A DNA stretch of 64,000 nt. Origin: Planctomycetota bacterium. Lineage in GTDB: Bacteria > Planctomycetota > GCA-002687715 > DRQF01. Each line of letters starts with the position of its first letter. The first letter of the stretch is position 1. The notes under the pieces were generated by a model that did not search any database, was not told the DNA's origin, and worked only from the letters and a program-made list of their open reading frames with translations. The position numbers and the translations under genes were made by a program. The stretch is taken from contig JACKGY010000003.1 in assembly GCA_020639295.1 (NCBI GenBank), positions 806,001-870,000 of the forward strand, given 5' to 3'. Positions 7,800 through 15,854 of this stretch are shown piece by piece.

Positions 7800-9137
7800 A
7801 TGATCCGCCCGTTTCTGACGGCCCTCTGCCTGGCCGTCGGCCTCCTCGTCGGCTGCGGTGACCAGCCGAAACCCGTCGTCAAAGGCTCCGAACAGGACCA
7901 GAGCAGCACGACCCCGACCGTCGCTGGCCATGCCGCGACGCCGGTCGCGGAAGCGAAGGACGACTCCCCGCTGCGCGTGCGCTTCGACCTCTTGCTGCGC
8001 GACAACCTACCCTCGGTGGCGGTCGAGGTCGTTCCGCTCCCGGACGGCAAGTCCTTCTTCGTGCTCGGCCGGAACGGCGCGATCCACCTCTATGACCGAC
8101 CGGTCGAGAGCCTCACCGTCGGGGATGGGAAGGGCGTCCAGCCGAAGGCCAAGCTCTCCTTCGACAACGTCTACGCCAAGGGCGACCTGGGCTCCCTGGC
8201 CCTGGCGCTGGACCCGGACTGGAACGACAACCACTTCCTCTACGTCTGGTGTTCGGACTCGAAGGACGAGAACGTCTACCTCGATCGCTTCCAGTGGCAG
8301 GACGATCTCGGCAAGACCTCGGCCAGCCGGACCACGATCATCAAGTTCTCGCGCAGCCAGCCCGAGGGCCCCTATCACATGGGTGGCATCCTCCAGTTCC
8401 TGGCCGACAAGAGCCTGCTGATCATGACCGGCGACGCCGAGCATCCGCACATCTCGCAGGACCAGAAGAACCTCAACGGCAAGATCCTCCGGATCATGCC
8501 CGGTCGTGGCCCCGAGGGCGGCTACACGGTGCCGGCGGACAATCCCCACGTCGGCGACGAGGCCTGGGCGCCTGAGATCGTCGCCCTCGGCCTACGCGCC
8601 CCCTTCCGCGGGTCGCTCCACGGCGCGCGTGACTTCTTCATCGCCGACGTCGGCGCGGTGCACGAGGAGATCAACTACTGGACCATGGACCCGACCAAGC
8701 CGGTCAACTTCGGTTGGGGCCTGGGTGAGATCGGCAAGGCGCCGCAGCCGCTGAGCGACGGACCGCTCGGCATCGAGGGCGTCATCGATCCGATCATTTC
8801 CTGGACGCGCGAGCAGGATTTCTCGGGCGACGACCAGGACTACGCCGGCGAGACCCGGATGTCGGCCGGAGTCGGCCCGGTCTACGGAGCCGCCGCACAG
8901 GACCGCTACGCGGGCAAGCTCGGCGGCAAGCTGATCTTCTTCGACATCATGCGCGGCTGGTTCCGCGCCGCGGTGCTCGATGGCGACCACAAGGTCGCGA
9001 GCCACGCCCACATCGGCCACATGGCCTTCCTGGCCCATGTCTTCGAGGGTCGGGACGGCTACCTCTACGGCCTCACCTGGGGGCCGACGCCGAGCCTCTA
9101 CCGCGTCGTCTCCGAGAAGGAGATGGCCGCCCGCTGA
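7800..9137 (+). CDS. PQQ-dependent sugar dehydrogenase-like lipoprotein
   Basis: The 445-residue product starts with a lipoprotein signal (LLVGC, Cys19). The body resembles the glucose/sorbosone dehydrogenase beta-propeller: LGSLALALDPDWNDNHFLYVWCSD, MGGILQFLADKSLLIMTGDAEH, NLNGKILRIMPGRGPEGGYTVPADNP, EIVALGLRAPFRGS and VNFGWG appear in the expected order. Known members oxidise aldoses or other alcohols with PQQ or calcium in the periplasm. The true substrate is unknown. AAGGAG precedes the ATG by five bases, and the gene follows the diheme cytochrome closely, which suggests one dehydrogenase-plus-acceptor unit. No PQQ synthesis genes are in this window. Confidence 0.82.
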   Translation: MIRPFLTALCLAVGLLVGCGDQPKPVVKGSEQDQSSTTPTVAGHAATPVAEAKDDSPLRVRFDLLLRDNLPSVAVEVVPLPDGKSFFVLGRNGAIHLYDRPVESLTVGDGKGVQPKAKLSFDNVYAKGDLGSLALALDPDWNDNHFLYVWCSDSKDENVYLDRFQWQDDLGKTSASRTTIIKFSRSQPEGPYHMGGILQFLADKSLLIMTGDAEHPHISQDQKNLNGKILRIMPGRGPEGGYTVPADNPHVGDEAWAPEIVALGLRAPFRGSLHGARDFFIADVGAVHEEINYWTMDPTKPVNFGWGLGEIGKAPQPLSDGPLGIEGVIDPIISWTREQDFSGDDQDYAGETRMSAGVGPVYGAAAQDRYAGKLGGKLIFFDIMRGWFRAAVLDGDHKVASHAHIGHMAFLAHVFEGRDGYLYGLTWGPTPSLYRVVSEKEMAAR

Positions 9138-9189
9138 GGCCTGACCGGAATCGGGTAGCAGTCCGCGGCAGCGGTCTCTTCGAACGCAG

Positions 9190-9234
9190 AGGGCCGGCGC
9201 GGCTTCCTCCACCGGGAGGGAGCACGCCGGCCTT
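9190..9234. terminator. Possible bidirectional terminator between convergent genes
   Basis: A 10-bp arm pair (AGGGCCGGCG and CGCCGGCCTT, with one G-T pair) encloses a second imperfect inverted repeat in the 114-bp gap between the dehydrogenase and the DUF4388-like gene. Confidence 0.35.
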
Positions 9235-9251
9235 CCGTCGTCCGGGCCGGT

Positions 9252-10028
9252 TCAGGCCAGGATGCCGCTGATGAGCAGCTCGCCGAGGTTGATGCTCGGC
9301 GCGTCCCGCTCCTCGTCGGGCAGCGGATTGGGATCGTAGTGCAGATCGCGCCCCTCGCAGTCGAGGAGACGCTCGAAGAGCTGCGCGGTCTGGAAGCGCA
9401 GCGCATCCTGGATGATCGAGTTCGAGACCAGCTCCTCGCGGCAAAGCGCCTTGCCGAGCTGCTCGGCCCCGGCGTGCTGGCGAACGAAGTCGTCGAGGGT
9501 CCGGCGATCGACGCCATAGCGATCGACCAGGATGTCGCCGAGCCGGGTGCCTTCCGGGCTGTGATTGCTGACCGCGCTGACCACGTCGCCCTTGTGCAAC
9601 TCGATCGAGAACACCTCGCGTTCACCTTCGATGCGCAGACGACCGCTCCGGCAGCTCTCGCTCAGGAAGCGCAACACCTCCTTCACCCCGAAGACCCGAC
9701 CGTCGAAGACGATCTCCGGCTTGCTCTCGTCGGCCCCATCACCGAGATCGACGATCGGCTGGCAATGGGTGACGCGGGTCACCGCGGTCTGGAAGGCCTG
9801 AGCGAGGATCGTCCGCGTCTCCAGCCCCCGCTTGGCGTGGCGGCGATCGCGAACGATGTCGTTCAGGAGTTCATTGTTGCGTTCGAGCTCGTTGACCAGG
9901 GAGAGGATCTTCTGGAAGACGCTGTTCTCCTCGGGCCATTTGCTCAGGCTGCGGGTCTGTTCGCGTACCCGCATGACGAAGCCCGCGCAGAGCTTGTTGA
10001 TGTGGGCCTCGACGTCCTCGTAGTGCAT
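9252..10028 (-). CDS. DUF4388-like (PATAN-type) protein
   Basis: The 258-residue soluble product has an N-terminal helical part (about 1-95, with LSLVNELERNNELLNDIVRDRR suggesting a coiled coil). A domain resembling DUF4388 follows: GVKEVLRFLSESCRSGRLRIEG, a HKGDVVSAVSN strand, GTRLGDILVDRYGV, and LGKALCREELVSNSIIQDALRFQTAQLFERLLD. DUF4388 proteins are common in planctomycetes, deltaproteobacteria and cyanobacteria, often in two-component or gliding-related signalling; no signalling partner is adjacent. The ATG at 10028 has GGGAG upstream; the frame stays open to about 10115. It may be upstream of nothing else, since the sigma-fusion gene ends 97 bases behind it on the same strand. Confidence 0.65.
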   Translation of the reverse strand: MHYEDVEAHINKLCAGFVMRVREQTRSLSKWPEENSVFQKILSLVNELERNNELLNDIVRDRRHAKRGLETRTILAQAFQTAVTRVTHCQPIVDLGDGADESKPEIVFDGRVFGVKEVLRFLSESCRSGRLRIEGEREVFSIELHKGDVVSAVSNHSPEGTRLGDILVDRYGVDRRTLDDFVRQHAGAEQLGKALCREELVSNSIIQDALRFQTAQLFERLLDCEGRDLHYDPNPLPDEERDAPSINLGELLISGILA

Positions 10029-10124
10029 TTCCGCGCTCCCGAACGACCAGAACGGGACGATTCCCCGTTCTGGTATCGGTTGCCAGCTCCGCCGGACTTG
10101 CCCGGCTTCCCGCATATTTGCCGA

Positions 10125-12548
10125 TCAGGGCTCGAGTCTCAGGATGAGCTCAGCATCGCCCGGCCCCAGGGGCCGGAGGCACTGGCCCAGCCCCTTCTTG
10201 CAGGCGAAGACCGAGACCGGGAGGTCCGAGGCCAGCTCCTCGAGCAGGAAGGTCCCGTCGGGACCGGTGGTCACGGAGCCCGCCACCAGCCGGCGCTGGC
10301 TGAGATCGAGTTCGTCGAGGCGGCCCAGGATGTCCCGCCGCCGGCCCTCGCTGTAGGGGCCGCTGCCGGACGTGACCACCAGGGCGCCGGCTACCGGCCG
10401 CCCCTCGGAATCGAGCACCCGACCGCTGACCCGGCGCGGGGCCTCGAAGGCCACCCGTTCCAGGACGAAGATCTCGGTCCCAGTCACCCTGAAGGGCCCG
10501 AGGACCCGGGCCGCCCGTCCCTCCGGCCGGACGGTCACCAGCCAGGTCCCGGGCATGATCCCGTCCAGGTGGTGCAGGCCTCGACCCTCGGGCACTTCCT
10601 CGAGGCCCGGATCCTCGGGCTCGAACCAGGCCCGCTGGACGTAGGGGTCGGGAGCGTACCAGGGCGCCTGATCGGCCAGGATGGTGGCGGTCGGGCCCTC
10701 GTCCACCCGATCGAGGTCGACCGAGAAGTGGCCGAGGTCGATGGTCTCCCCGGTCTCGGCGACGACGGGTCGGAAGTGGATCTCACCGGCGTGGCAGCCG
10801 TGGTCTCGTGGATCGGCGCTGCGCTTCACCACGATCGGGATCGGGGAGCTTCCCGGCACGAGGCCGCCGAGCCGGAAGCCGGACCACCACGGGTCGGCGT
10901 TCCAGGCGGTGTAGGGCCCGCTCCCGAGACCTCGGGCGACGAAGCGGCCCGGTTCGGTCTCGCGGCAATCGATCCAGTTGTTCGGGTCCCGCTCGTCGCG
11001 AAGATGCAGACGCAGGCCCTTCGGCGCCTCTTCGGTGACACTGCGGATCCGGAATTCGAGTTCCCGACCGGCCTCGAGCACGAAGCGACGCTCGAGGCGG
11101 CCCCGCTCCGGGATCTCGATGTCGGCGAGAAGGATGCCCCGACCGCGACGTGAGCCATCGAGCCGGAGCCGATGCGGCCCGTGGGTCGTCGCCTCGAGTT
11201 CGAGCCGGCCGCTGGCGTCGCTGAGTTCGCGGGGCCCTGGAGCCGGGAAGCCACCCTCGCCGAGAAGCATCAGCTCCACGAGGATTCCCTCCGCCGGCTC
11301 GCCATCCGGCCCCTGGATGAGCAGACCGAGACGTGGCCGAGCGCCCTGGCGCAGGGACCGCAGCCTGAGATCGCCGCAGTCGACCGGAACCGCCCGCGCG
11401 AGATGGTAGCCGCTCGTGCTGAGGGGCTCGTGATCCTCGAGCCGCAACCAGAGCCTGAAGTCCCGCTCGCCCTTCTCGCCGAGCGGCAGGGCGAGTTCGA
11501 AGTAGCCGCCGGGGCCACTGCGCACACTGCGCGAGCAGAGCGGCTCCTTGCCGACCCTCTCGACCGAGGAGGCGGTCACGAGCACGCCGGACAGGGGGCG
11601 ATCGTCCTGGTCCAGGACCCGCCCATGAAGTCGGCCTTCCTCCTTCTCATCCTGATCGGCCGGTCCTGACGCGACGGCGCTCGCCGCCGCCTCCGGTCGG
11701 GGCGGACGCGGCCGATCGCCGGGCTCCGGTTCCAGGAAGCTCTCGGCCGGGAGGTCGGTGGTCGCCTCGTCGCGTGGTGTCACGACGGGGACCTCCCGTC
11801 GCGGCGCGACCGGAGCCGCCGCAAGGTGATCGACGTCTCCGAGACGCCGCTCGAGGGCGTCCTCGTCGTCCGCGCGGAAGCTCGCGATGCCGACGCCGGC
11901 GCCCACGACGAGCACCAGGACCGCCGCCACCTTGAGGACCATGAGTCCGGCCAGGCCCTTGCCGAGTCCGAGCAGGCTCTTCTCCAGGGCGGCCGGCACG
12001 ACCGGGCCGGTACTCGTCGAGATCGCCTCCGGCAGGGCCAGGCCGCCGAGGCCGGCCGCGGCGAGGCGCGGACGGAGCTTCTCGCAGGCCCGCTTGATCC
12101 GATCATGAACCGTCTGCAGGGAGAGACCGAGGGCCTCGCCGACCTGCGCCAGGGTCGCGTCCTCGCGATAACGCAGGAGCAGCGGGCGGCGGAGATCGGC
12201 GGGAAGCCGCATCACCTCCTCCCAGAGCAGGCCCTCGTTCTCGGCGCGCTCCAGCTCGTCGCCAGGTTGCCCGTTCGGACGTGCATTCATGTCGCTCATG
12301 GTCGCCTCCTTCCGGCGTCGATTGCGAGCGGCGCGGCGCGTCTCGAGCGCCCGCCGGATCGCGAACCAGCGCAAGACGGCACAAGGCCGCTGCGCGTCAC
12401 CGAGGGAGAGCCGACCGCGCAGAACCTCGAGATAGAGTTCCTGGACCAGGTCGGCGGCATCGGCTTCCTCGCCGAGCATGAAGTAGGCCGCCCGGAAGAC
12501 CTCCGCGTGGCAACTCCTGACCAGGTTCTCGAAGTCGTGTCCGGTCAC
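10125..12548 (-). CDS. ECF sigma factor fused through a membrane helix to a large extracytoplasmic region with carboxypeptidase-regulatory-like domains
   Basis: The 807-residue product begins like an ECF sigma factor. Region 2 is at about 4-75 (FENLVRSCHAEVFRAAYF, then EADAADLVQELYLEVLRG) and region 4 at about 105-165 (LPADLRRPLLLRYRED, LAQVGEALGLSLQTVHDRIKRACEKLR). A single hydrophobic helix at about 200-224 follows, then an acidic/proline-rich linker. Roughly 540 residues of beta-rich sequence come next, with a GRLHGRVLDQDDRPLSGVLV module early and an RRVSGRVLDSEGRPVAGALV module near the end. The sigma part should be cytoplasmic and the rest outside. No anti-sigma gene is adjacent. The GTG at 12548 is chosen because it starts region 2 and has GGAG eight bases upstream; the frame upstream to 12971 is low-complexity and repeat-derived. 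Confidence 0.8.
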   Translation of the reverse strand: MTGHDFENLVRSCHAEVFRAAYFMLGEEADAADLVQELYLEVLRGRLSLGDAQRPCAVLRWFAIRRALETRRAARNRRRKEATMSDMNARPNGQPGDELERAENEGLLWEEVMRLPADLRRPLLLRYREDATLAQVGEALGLSLQTVHDRIKRACEKLRPRLAAAGLGGLALPEAISTSTGPVVPAALEKSLLGLGKGLAGLMVLKVAAVLVLVVGAGVGIASFRADDEDALERRLGDVDHLAAAPVAPRREVPVVTPRDEATTDLPAESFLEPEPGDRPRPPRPEAAASAVASGPADQDEKEEGRLHGRVLDQDDRPLSGVLVTASSVERVGKEPLCSRSVRSGPGGYFELALPLGEKGERDFRLWLRLEDHEPLSTSGYHLARAVPVDCGDLRLRSLRQGARPRLGLLIQGPDGEPAEGILVELMLLGEGGFPAPGPRELSDASGRLELEATTHGPHRLRLDGSRRGRGILLADIEIPERGRLERRFVLEAGRELEFRIRSVTEEAPKGLRLHLRDERDPNNWIDCRETEPGRFVARGLGSGPYTAWNADPWWSGFRLGGLVPGSSPIPIVVKRSADPRDHGCHAGEIHFRPVVAETGETIDLGHFSVDLDRVDEGPTATILADQAPWYAPDPYVQRAWFEPEDPGLEEVPEGRGLHHLDGIMPGTWLVTVRPEGRAARVLGPFRVTGTEIFVLERVAFEAPRRVSGRVLDSEGRPVAGALVVTSGSGPYSEGRRRDILGRLDELDLSQRRLVAGSVTTGPDGTFLLEELASDLPVSVFACKKGLGQCLRPLGPGDAELILRLEP

Positions 12549-12726
12549 CGTCGTCTCTCCGTTCCGGTTCGTCTCGGGCCGACCACGAAGTCGGTCCACC
12601 GCTGGAAGGATGCCGGTCGGGCCGGTCTTTCCGGGACTTTCCCGACTCCCGGGACATTTTCGAGATTCGCCGCCGGCCTGCCCAGCCTCCCGCTGAATCT
12701 GCGCGCCTGCTCCGCTTCCTTCTCCA

Positions 12727-12773
12727 GGCCGGCTGGGCAGCCGGCGCTCCGGAGCGCCAGCCGCTGGCTGGCC
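12727..12773. repeat. Imperfect inverted repeat, one arm duplicated at 12884-12906
   Basis: The left arm (12727-12750, GGCCGGCTGGGCAGCCGGCG then CTCC) pairs imperfectly with the right arm 12751-12773, with no spacer. Bases 12728-12750 recur exactly (23 nt) at 12884-12906, in the same orientation. Such GC-rich palindromic units are typical of short dispersed intergenic repeats. Confidence 0.65.
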
Positions 12774-12883
12774 TAGTCGAACTCGCCGATCATGTACGCT
12801 CTCGCGCCGACGATCGTCCCGCGCTCGGAGTCCCTTTCGCCTCCTTCGCGATGGCGAATCGCCGGCCGGCGGCCGGCGGTCCT

Positions 12884-12906
12884 GCCGGCTGGGCAGCCGG
12901 CGCTCC
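12884..12906. repeat. Second exact copy of the 23-nt palindromic repeat arm
   Basis: These 23 bases are identical to 12728-12750. Here the partner arm is missing, so the copy cannot form the long hairpin. Confidence 0.65.
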
Positions 12907-12933
12907 ACGAAGCCAGGCAGGTCGATTCGCCGC

Positions 12934-12971
12934 CCTCGCCCGTGGAGGTGGTGAGCGATGCGGGTTAGCAT
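12934..12971 (+). promoter_or_regulatory. Dispersed repeat that appears to carry the promoter of the AI-2E gene
   Basis: Bases 12934-12969 match 53033-53068 at 34 of 36 positions by eye. The repeat runs into TAGCAT at 12966-12971, a TANNNT -10-like hexamer 32 bases before the start codon at 13004. The 53-kb copy sits at a similar distance from its own gene. No good -35 hexamer is visible (TGGAGG at 17 bases). Confidence 0.4.
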
Positions 12972-13003
12972 CGCGGACGGCTGGAAGCGGAGGATGAAGT
13001 CGC

Positions 13004-14251
13004 ATGCCAGGCAGCGGACAGCAGAAAGAGGACGCGCGCAAGGGCGCGCGCGACGGCCAGGGCGGCCCGAACGAGCCCCGCCCGGCTTCCCGCGCCGGTC
13101 AGGCGATCATCATCATGAGCGCGGTGGTCAGCGCCGCGGTGCTCACGGTCGCCCTCGACGTCCTGCAGGGGATCTTCCGGCCCTTCTTCATCGCCATCTT
13201 CCTGTGCTTCCTGGTCAAGCCCTGGACGGCCAAGCTGGGCCGGCGTACCGGCATGCTGGGCTACGCGCTGGCGATCGCGATCATCTTCGGCATCTTCTCG
13301 GTGGGTGACCGGATCGTCCGCTTCGAGCTCCAGGAGCTGCCCGCCAACAGCCGGGGTTACCAGGAACGGCTCGAGAGCTATCGCGAAGGCATGGCCGCCT
13401 TTCTCGACAAGAACGAGACGCTGGTCGAGGTCATCGTGCCCGACAGCGAGGTGAGCGGCGTGGTGGAAGACCGGCCGGCCGCCGACGACCCCGACCGTGA
13501 GGCCTGGGAACGCGAACACACCTCGAAGGTCCATGCCGCCAAGGTCGCGCGCGCCCTCGAGATGATCATGCCGGTGAACAAGATCGACGACATCCTCGAC
13601 CCGAAGCTCCTGTCGCGGATCCTGGGCTCGAGCGCCAGCTTCGTCTTCGGCTTCTTCGGCGAGGCCCTGGTCATCCTGATCTGCATGTTGCTCATCCTGC
13701 TCGAAACCGACCGCCTCCCCGCCCGGCTGCGCCGGGTCTATGGCGAGGAGCGGGCCGAGCGCGTCCTGGCGGTGGTCGCCGACGTCAACAAGAGCGTCCA
13801 GCGCTACGTCTCGCTCAAGGTTCTGATCAGCTTCATCACCGCCTTCGTCTCGGTCGTGATCATGAAGGTCTCCGGCCTCCACTACGCGGCGACCTTCGGG
13901 ATCATCGTCTTCCTGTTCAACTTCGTGCCCTACATCGGCTCGGTCATCGCCACGATCCTCCCCTGCCTGGTCGGCCTGCTCCAGTTCAAGGAGCCGCTCA
14001 GCGCGCTCTGGCTCGCCATCGCCCTGGCCGTCGCCCAGCAGATCATCGGCAACGTCATCGAGCCCCGGGTCCAGGGCAAGGGCCTGTCGATCAGCCCCGT
14101 GGTCATCATCCTGGCCCTCGGCTTCTGGGGCTGGCTCTGGGGCATCTCCGGCATGATCCTGGCCGTGCCGATCACGGTCACGATCCGGATCATCCTGGAG
14201 CAGTTCGAGACCACCCGGCGACCGGCCCTGATGATGGGCAGCGACGGCTGA
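13004..14251 (+). CDS. AI-2E family transporter (PerM/UPF0118 type)
   Basis: The 415-residue product has the AI-2E/PerM layout. A hydrophilic N-terminal tail comes first, then two to three membrane helices (about 32-105), a soluble loop (about 110-205) and a C-terminal block of helices. The C-terminal block holds the family hallmarks FVPYIGSVIATILPCLVGLL, then QQIIGNVIEPRVQGKGLSISP and VVIILALGFWGWLWGISGMILAVPI. Family members have been reported as exporters of autoinducer-2 or as ion antiporters; the substrate is usually unproven. The start follows GGAGG with about ten bases of spacing. The gene opens a rightward run (TetR, cyclophilin) but is separated from the TetR gene by 52 bases. Confidence 0.88.
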   Translation: MPGSGQQKEDARKGARDGQGGPNEPRPASRAGQAIIIMSAVVSAAVLTVALDVLQGIFRPFFIAIFLCFLVKPWTAKLGRRTGMLGYALAIAIIFGIFSVGDRIVRFELQELPANSRGYQERLESYREGMAAFLDKNETLVEVIVPDSEVSGVVEDRPAADDPDREAWEREHTSKVHAAKVARALEMIMPVNKIDDILDPKLLSRILGSSASFVFGFFGEALVILICMLLILLETDRLPARLRRVYGEERAERVLAVVADVNKSVQRYVSLKVLISFITAFVSVVIMKVSGLHYAATFGIIVFLFNFVPYIGSVIATILPCLVGLLQFKEPLSALWLAIALAVAQQIIGNVIEPRVQGKGLSISPVVIILALGFWGWLWGISGMILAVPITVTIRIILEQFETTRRPALMMGSDG

Positions 14252-14303
14252 GGCCGGGCGCCATTCCTTGCCGGAACCGGCCCGATCTTGTTATGCCGAC
14301 GCC

Positions 14304-15035
14304 ATGGCCCGCTCGTCGCGCAAGGAAACCGAGATTCGTCAACGCGAGGACCAGATCGTCGAGGTCGCGCGGCAGATCCTCCTGCGCGAGGGCTTTCCCG
14401 CCCTCAGCATGGAGCGGATCGCGCGTGAGATCGGCTGGTCGCGCGGCACCGTCTATCAGCACTACGCCTCCAAGGAGGACGTGCTGGCGGCGATGATGAT
14501 GCAGACCCACGCGCTTCGGGTCGAACTCTTCGAGTCGGCCGCCCGCAGCGGTGGCTCGACCCGCCAGCGCATCGCGGCCATCGGCGTCGCCATCGACGTC
14601 TTCATGGAGCTCCACCCGGGCTACTTCAAGGCCGAGCAGATCGTCGCCCTCACCGCCGACCAGTCGAAGGTCCGCTGGGAGCGGGTCGATCACTGCTACG
14701 CCCAGGACAACCGCTGCTTCGACACCGCCTGCACCATCGTGCGCGAGGCGGTCGACTGCGGCGACCTCGCCCTGCCGCCGGGGATCGGGATCGAGACCGT
14801 GGTCTTCGGCCTCTGGTCGATCACCTTCGGCGCCCACTTCATCGGCAGCGCGATGAGCAAGTGGCCGGAGCTGGGCATCAAGGGCACGGTCTACGAGGGC
14901 CTGACCTTCAACATCCAGGCCATGCTCGACGGGCTGGGCTGGAAGCCCCTGGCCGCCGACTTCGACTACCGCGCCTTCGCGCAAAGCGAGCGCGAACGTA
15001 TCCTGGCCGACCGCCTCGCCACCCGCGACCACTGA
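14304..15035 (+). CDS. TetR/AcrR family transcriptional regulator
   Basis: The 243-residue product begins with a TetR-type helix-turn-helix at about 10-60: QIVEVARQILLREGFPALSMERIAREIGWSRGTVYQHYASKEDVLAAMM. The C-terminal part (about 65-240) is the helical ligand/dimer domain, with no recognisable ligand signature. Cys-rich spots are present (YAQDNRCFDTACTIV, and VDCGDLALPPG). TetR proteins usually repress a nearby gene; candidates are the AI-2E membrane protein upstream and the cyclophilin lipoprotein downstream. The ATG at 14304 lacks a clear ribosome binding site; the frame is open from 14268, so the start is uncertain. Confidence 0.85.
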   Translation: MARSSRKETEIRQREDQIVEVARQILLREGFPALSMERIAREIGWSRGTVYQHYASKEDVLAAMMMQTHALRVELFESAARSGGSTRQRIAAIGVAIDVFMELHPGYFKAEQIVALTADQSKVRWERVDHCYAQDNRCFDTACTIVREAVDCGDLALPPGIGIETVVFGLWSITFGAHFIGSAMSKWPELGIKGTVYEGLTFNIQAMLDGLGWKPLAADFDYRAFAQSERERILADRLATRDH

Positions 15036-15058
15036 TGGCCCGTCCGAGAGGAACCAGC

Positions 15059-15766
15059 ATGCAGCCGATGAAGTCCGTCATCCTCGTCGCCCTGACCTTC
15101 GCTCTCGCCGCCTGCGGCGGCACCGAGGACGTCGCCAAGCCCGAGAACGGCTCCGGCGCCGCGGTGACCACGACCGCGACGGGACCGATCGGGCTGGCCG
15201 CCCTCGACGCCTGGATCGCCAAGCACCCGGTCGGCGAGGGCACGGTGGTCCTTCCCTGCCCCCTCTACGACGTCCGGCTCGACCCGAGCAAGCGTTACCT
15301 CTGGACCCTCGAGACCAACCGCGGTTCGATGGTCTTCGAGATGTTCTCCGACTGGGCTCCGACGCACGTCCTCAACTTCGCCTATCTCAGCCGGGTCGGC
15401 TTCTTCGAGGACGTCACCTTCCACCGCATCATCTCCGGTTTCATGGCCCAGGGCGGCGATCCGAAGGGCGACGGCACCGGCGGGCCCGGATACGAGTTCG
15501 GCGGCGAGTTCGCCGCCGGCAATCCCAACCACGCCGAGCGCGGCATGCTCAGCATGGCCAACGCCGGCGAGGGCACCGACGGCAGCCAGTTCTTCATCAC
15601 CTTCGGACCCCAGCAGCGCCTGAACGGCAAGCACACCGTCTTCGGCCGGCTGGTCGAGGGCCAGGAGACCCTGGACCGGATCGAGAAGGCCGCCAGCAGC
15701 GACGGCACGCCGCGCATGACCGTCCGGATCGTCAAGGCCACGATGGTCGAGGTGGAGCGCGGCTGA
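15059..15766 (+). CDS. Peptidyl-prolyl cis-trans isomerase, cyclophilin type, lipoprotein
   Basis: The 235-residue product has a lipoprotein signal with LAAC (Cys near residue 18), then a linker and a cyclophilin domain at about 75-235. The domain shows VTFHRIISGFMAQGGDPKGDGTGGPGYEF, a GMLSMANAGEGTDGSQFFITFGP strand and LNGKHTVFGRLVEGQETLDRI, so the catalytic Arg of FHR and the QFFIT segment are kept. It should fold proteins outside the cytoplasm by proline isomerisation. GAGAGG precedes the ATG at 15059; an in-frame ATG at 15068 is an alternative start. It sits 23 bases behind the TetR gene and may be cotranscribed with it. Confidence 0.88.
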   Translation: MQPMKSVILVALTFALAACGGTEDVAKPENGSGAAVTTTATGPIGLAALDAWIAKHPVGEGTVVLPCPLYDVRLDPSKRYLWTLETNRGSMVFEMFSDWAPTHVLNFAYLSRVGFFEDVTFHRIISGFMAQGGDPKGDGTGGPGYEFGGEFAAGNPNHAERGMLSMANAGEGTDGSQFFITFGPQQRLNGKHTVFGRLVEGQETLDRIEKAASSDGTPRMTVRIVKATMVEVERG

Positions 15767-15792
15767 GGCCCGGCGGGCGGGAACGAGGCTCC

Positions 15793-15821
15793 TTGGGCCC
15801 GACCGGAGCGCCGGTTAGAGT
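15793..15821 (+). promoter_or_regulatory. Putative promoter of ychF
   Basis: TTGGGC (15793-15798), a 17-base spacer and TAGAGT (15816-15821) lie 33 bases before the ychF start. The TANNNT form followed by CCGCCG recurs at other genes in the window. Confidence 0.45.
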
Positions 15822-15854
15822 CCGCCGCTTCCCCTGTCCCGATCGAGCGACTCC

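Larger units (their letters stand above)
12549..13003. other. 455-bp intergenic region with repeats, between divergent genes
   Basis: No gene is supported here. The region separates the sigma-fusion gene (-) from the AI-2E family gene (+). It holds a long imperfect hairpin at 12727-12773, a second copy of one hairpin arm at 12884-12906, and a repeat shared with 53.0 kb at 12934-12969. An open frame crosses the region on the minus strand but is Arg/Pro-rich and probably not translated. Confidence 0.6.

Noticed and set aside
12549..12971. N-terminal extension of the sigma-fusion frame to 12971
   Set aside because: The stretch is low-complexity, covers repeats and the divergent promoter region, and sigma region 2 starts right after GTG 12548 with a ribosome binding site.
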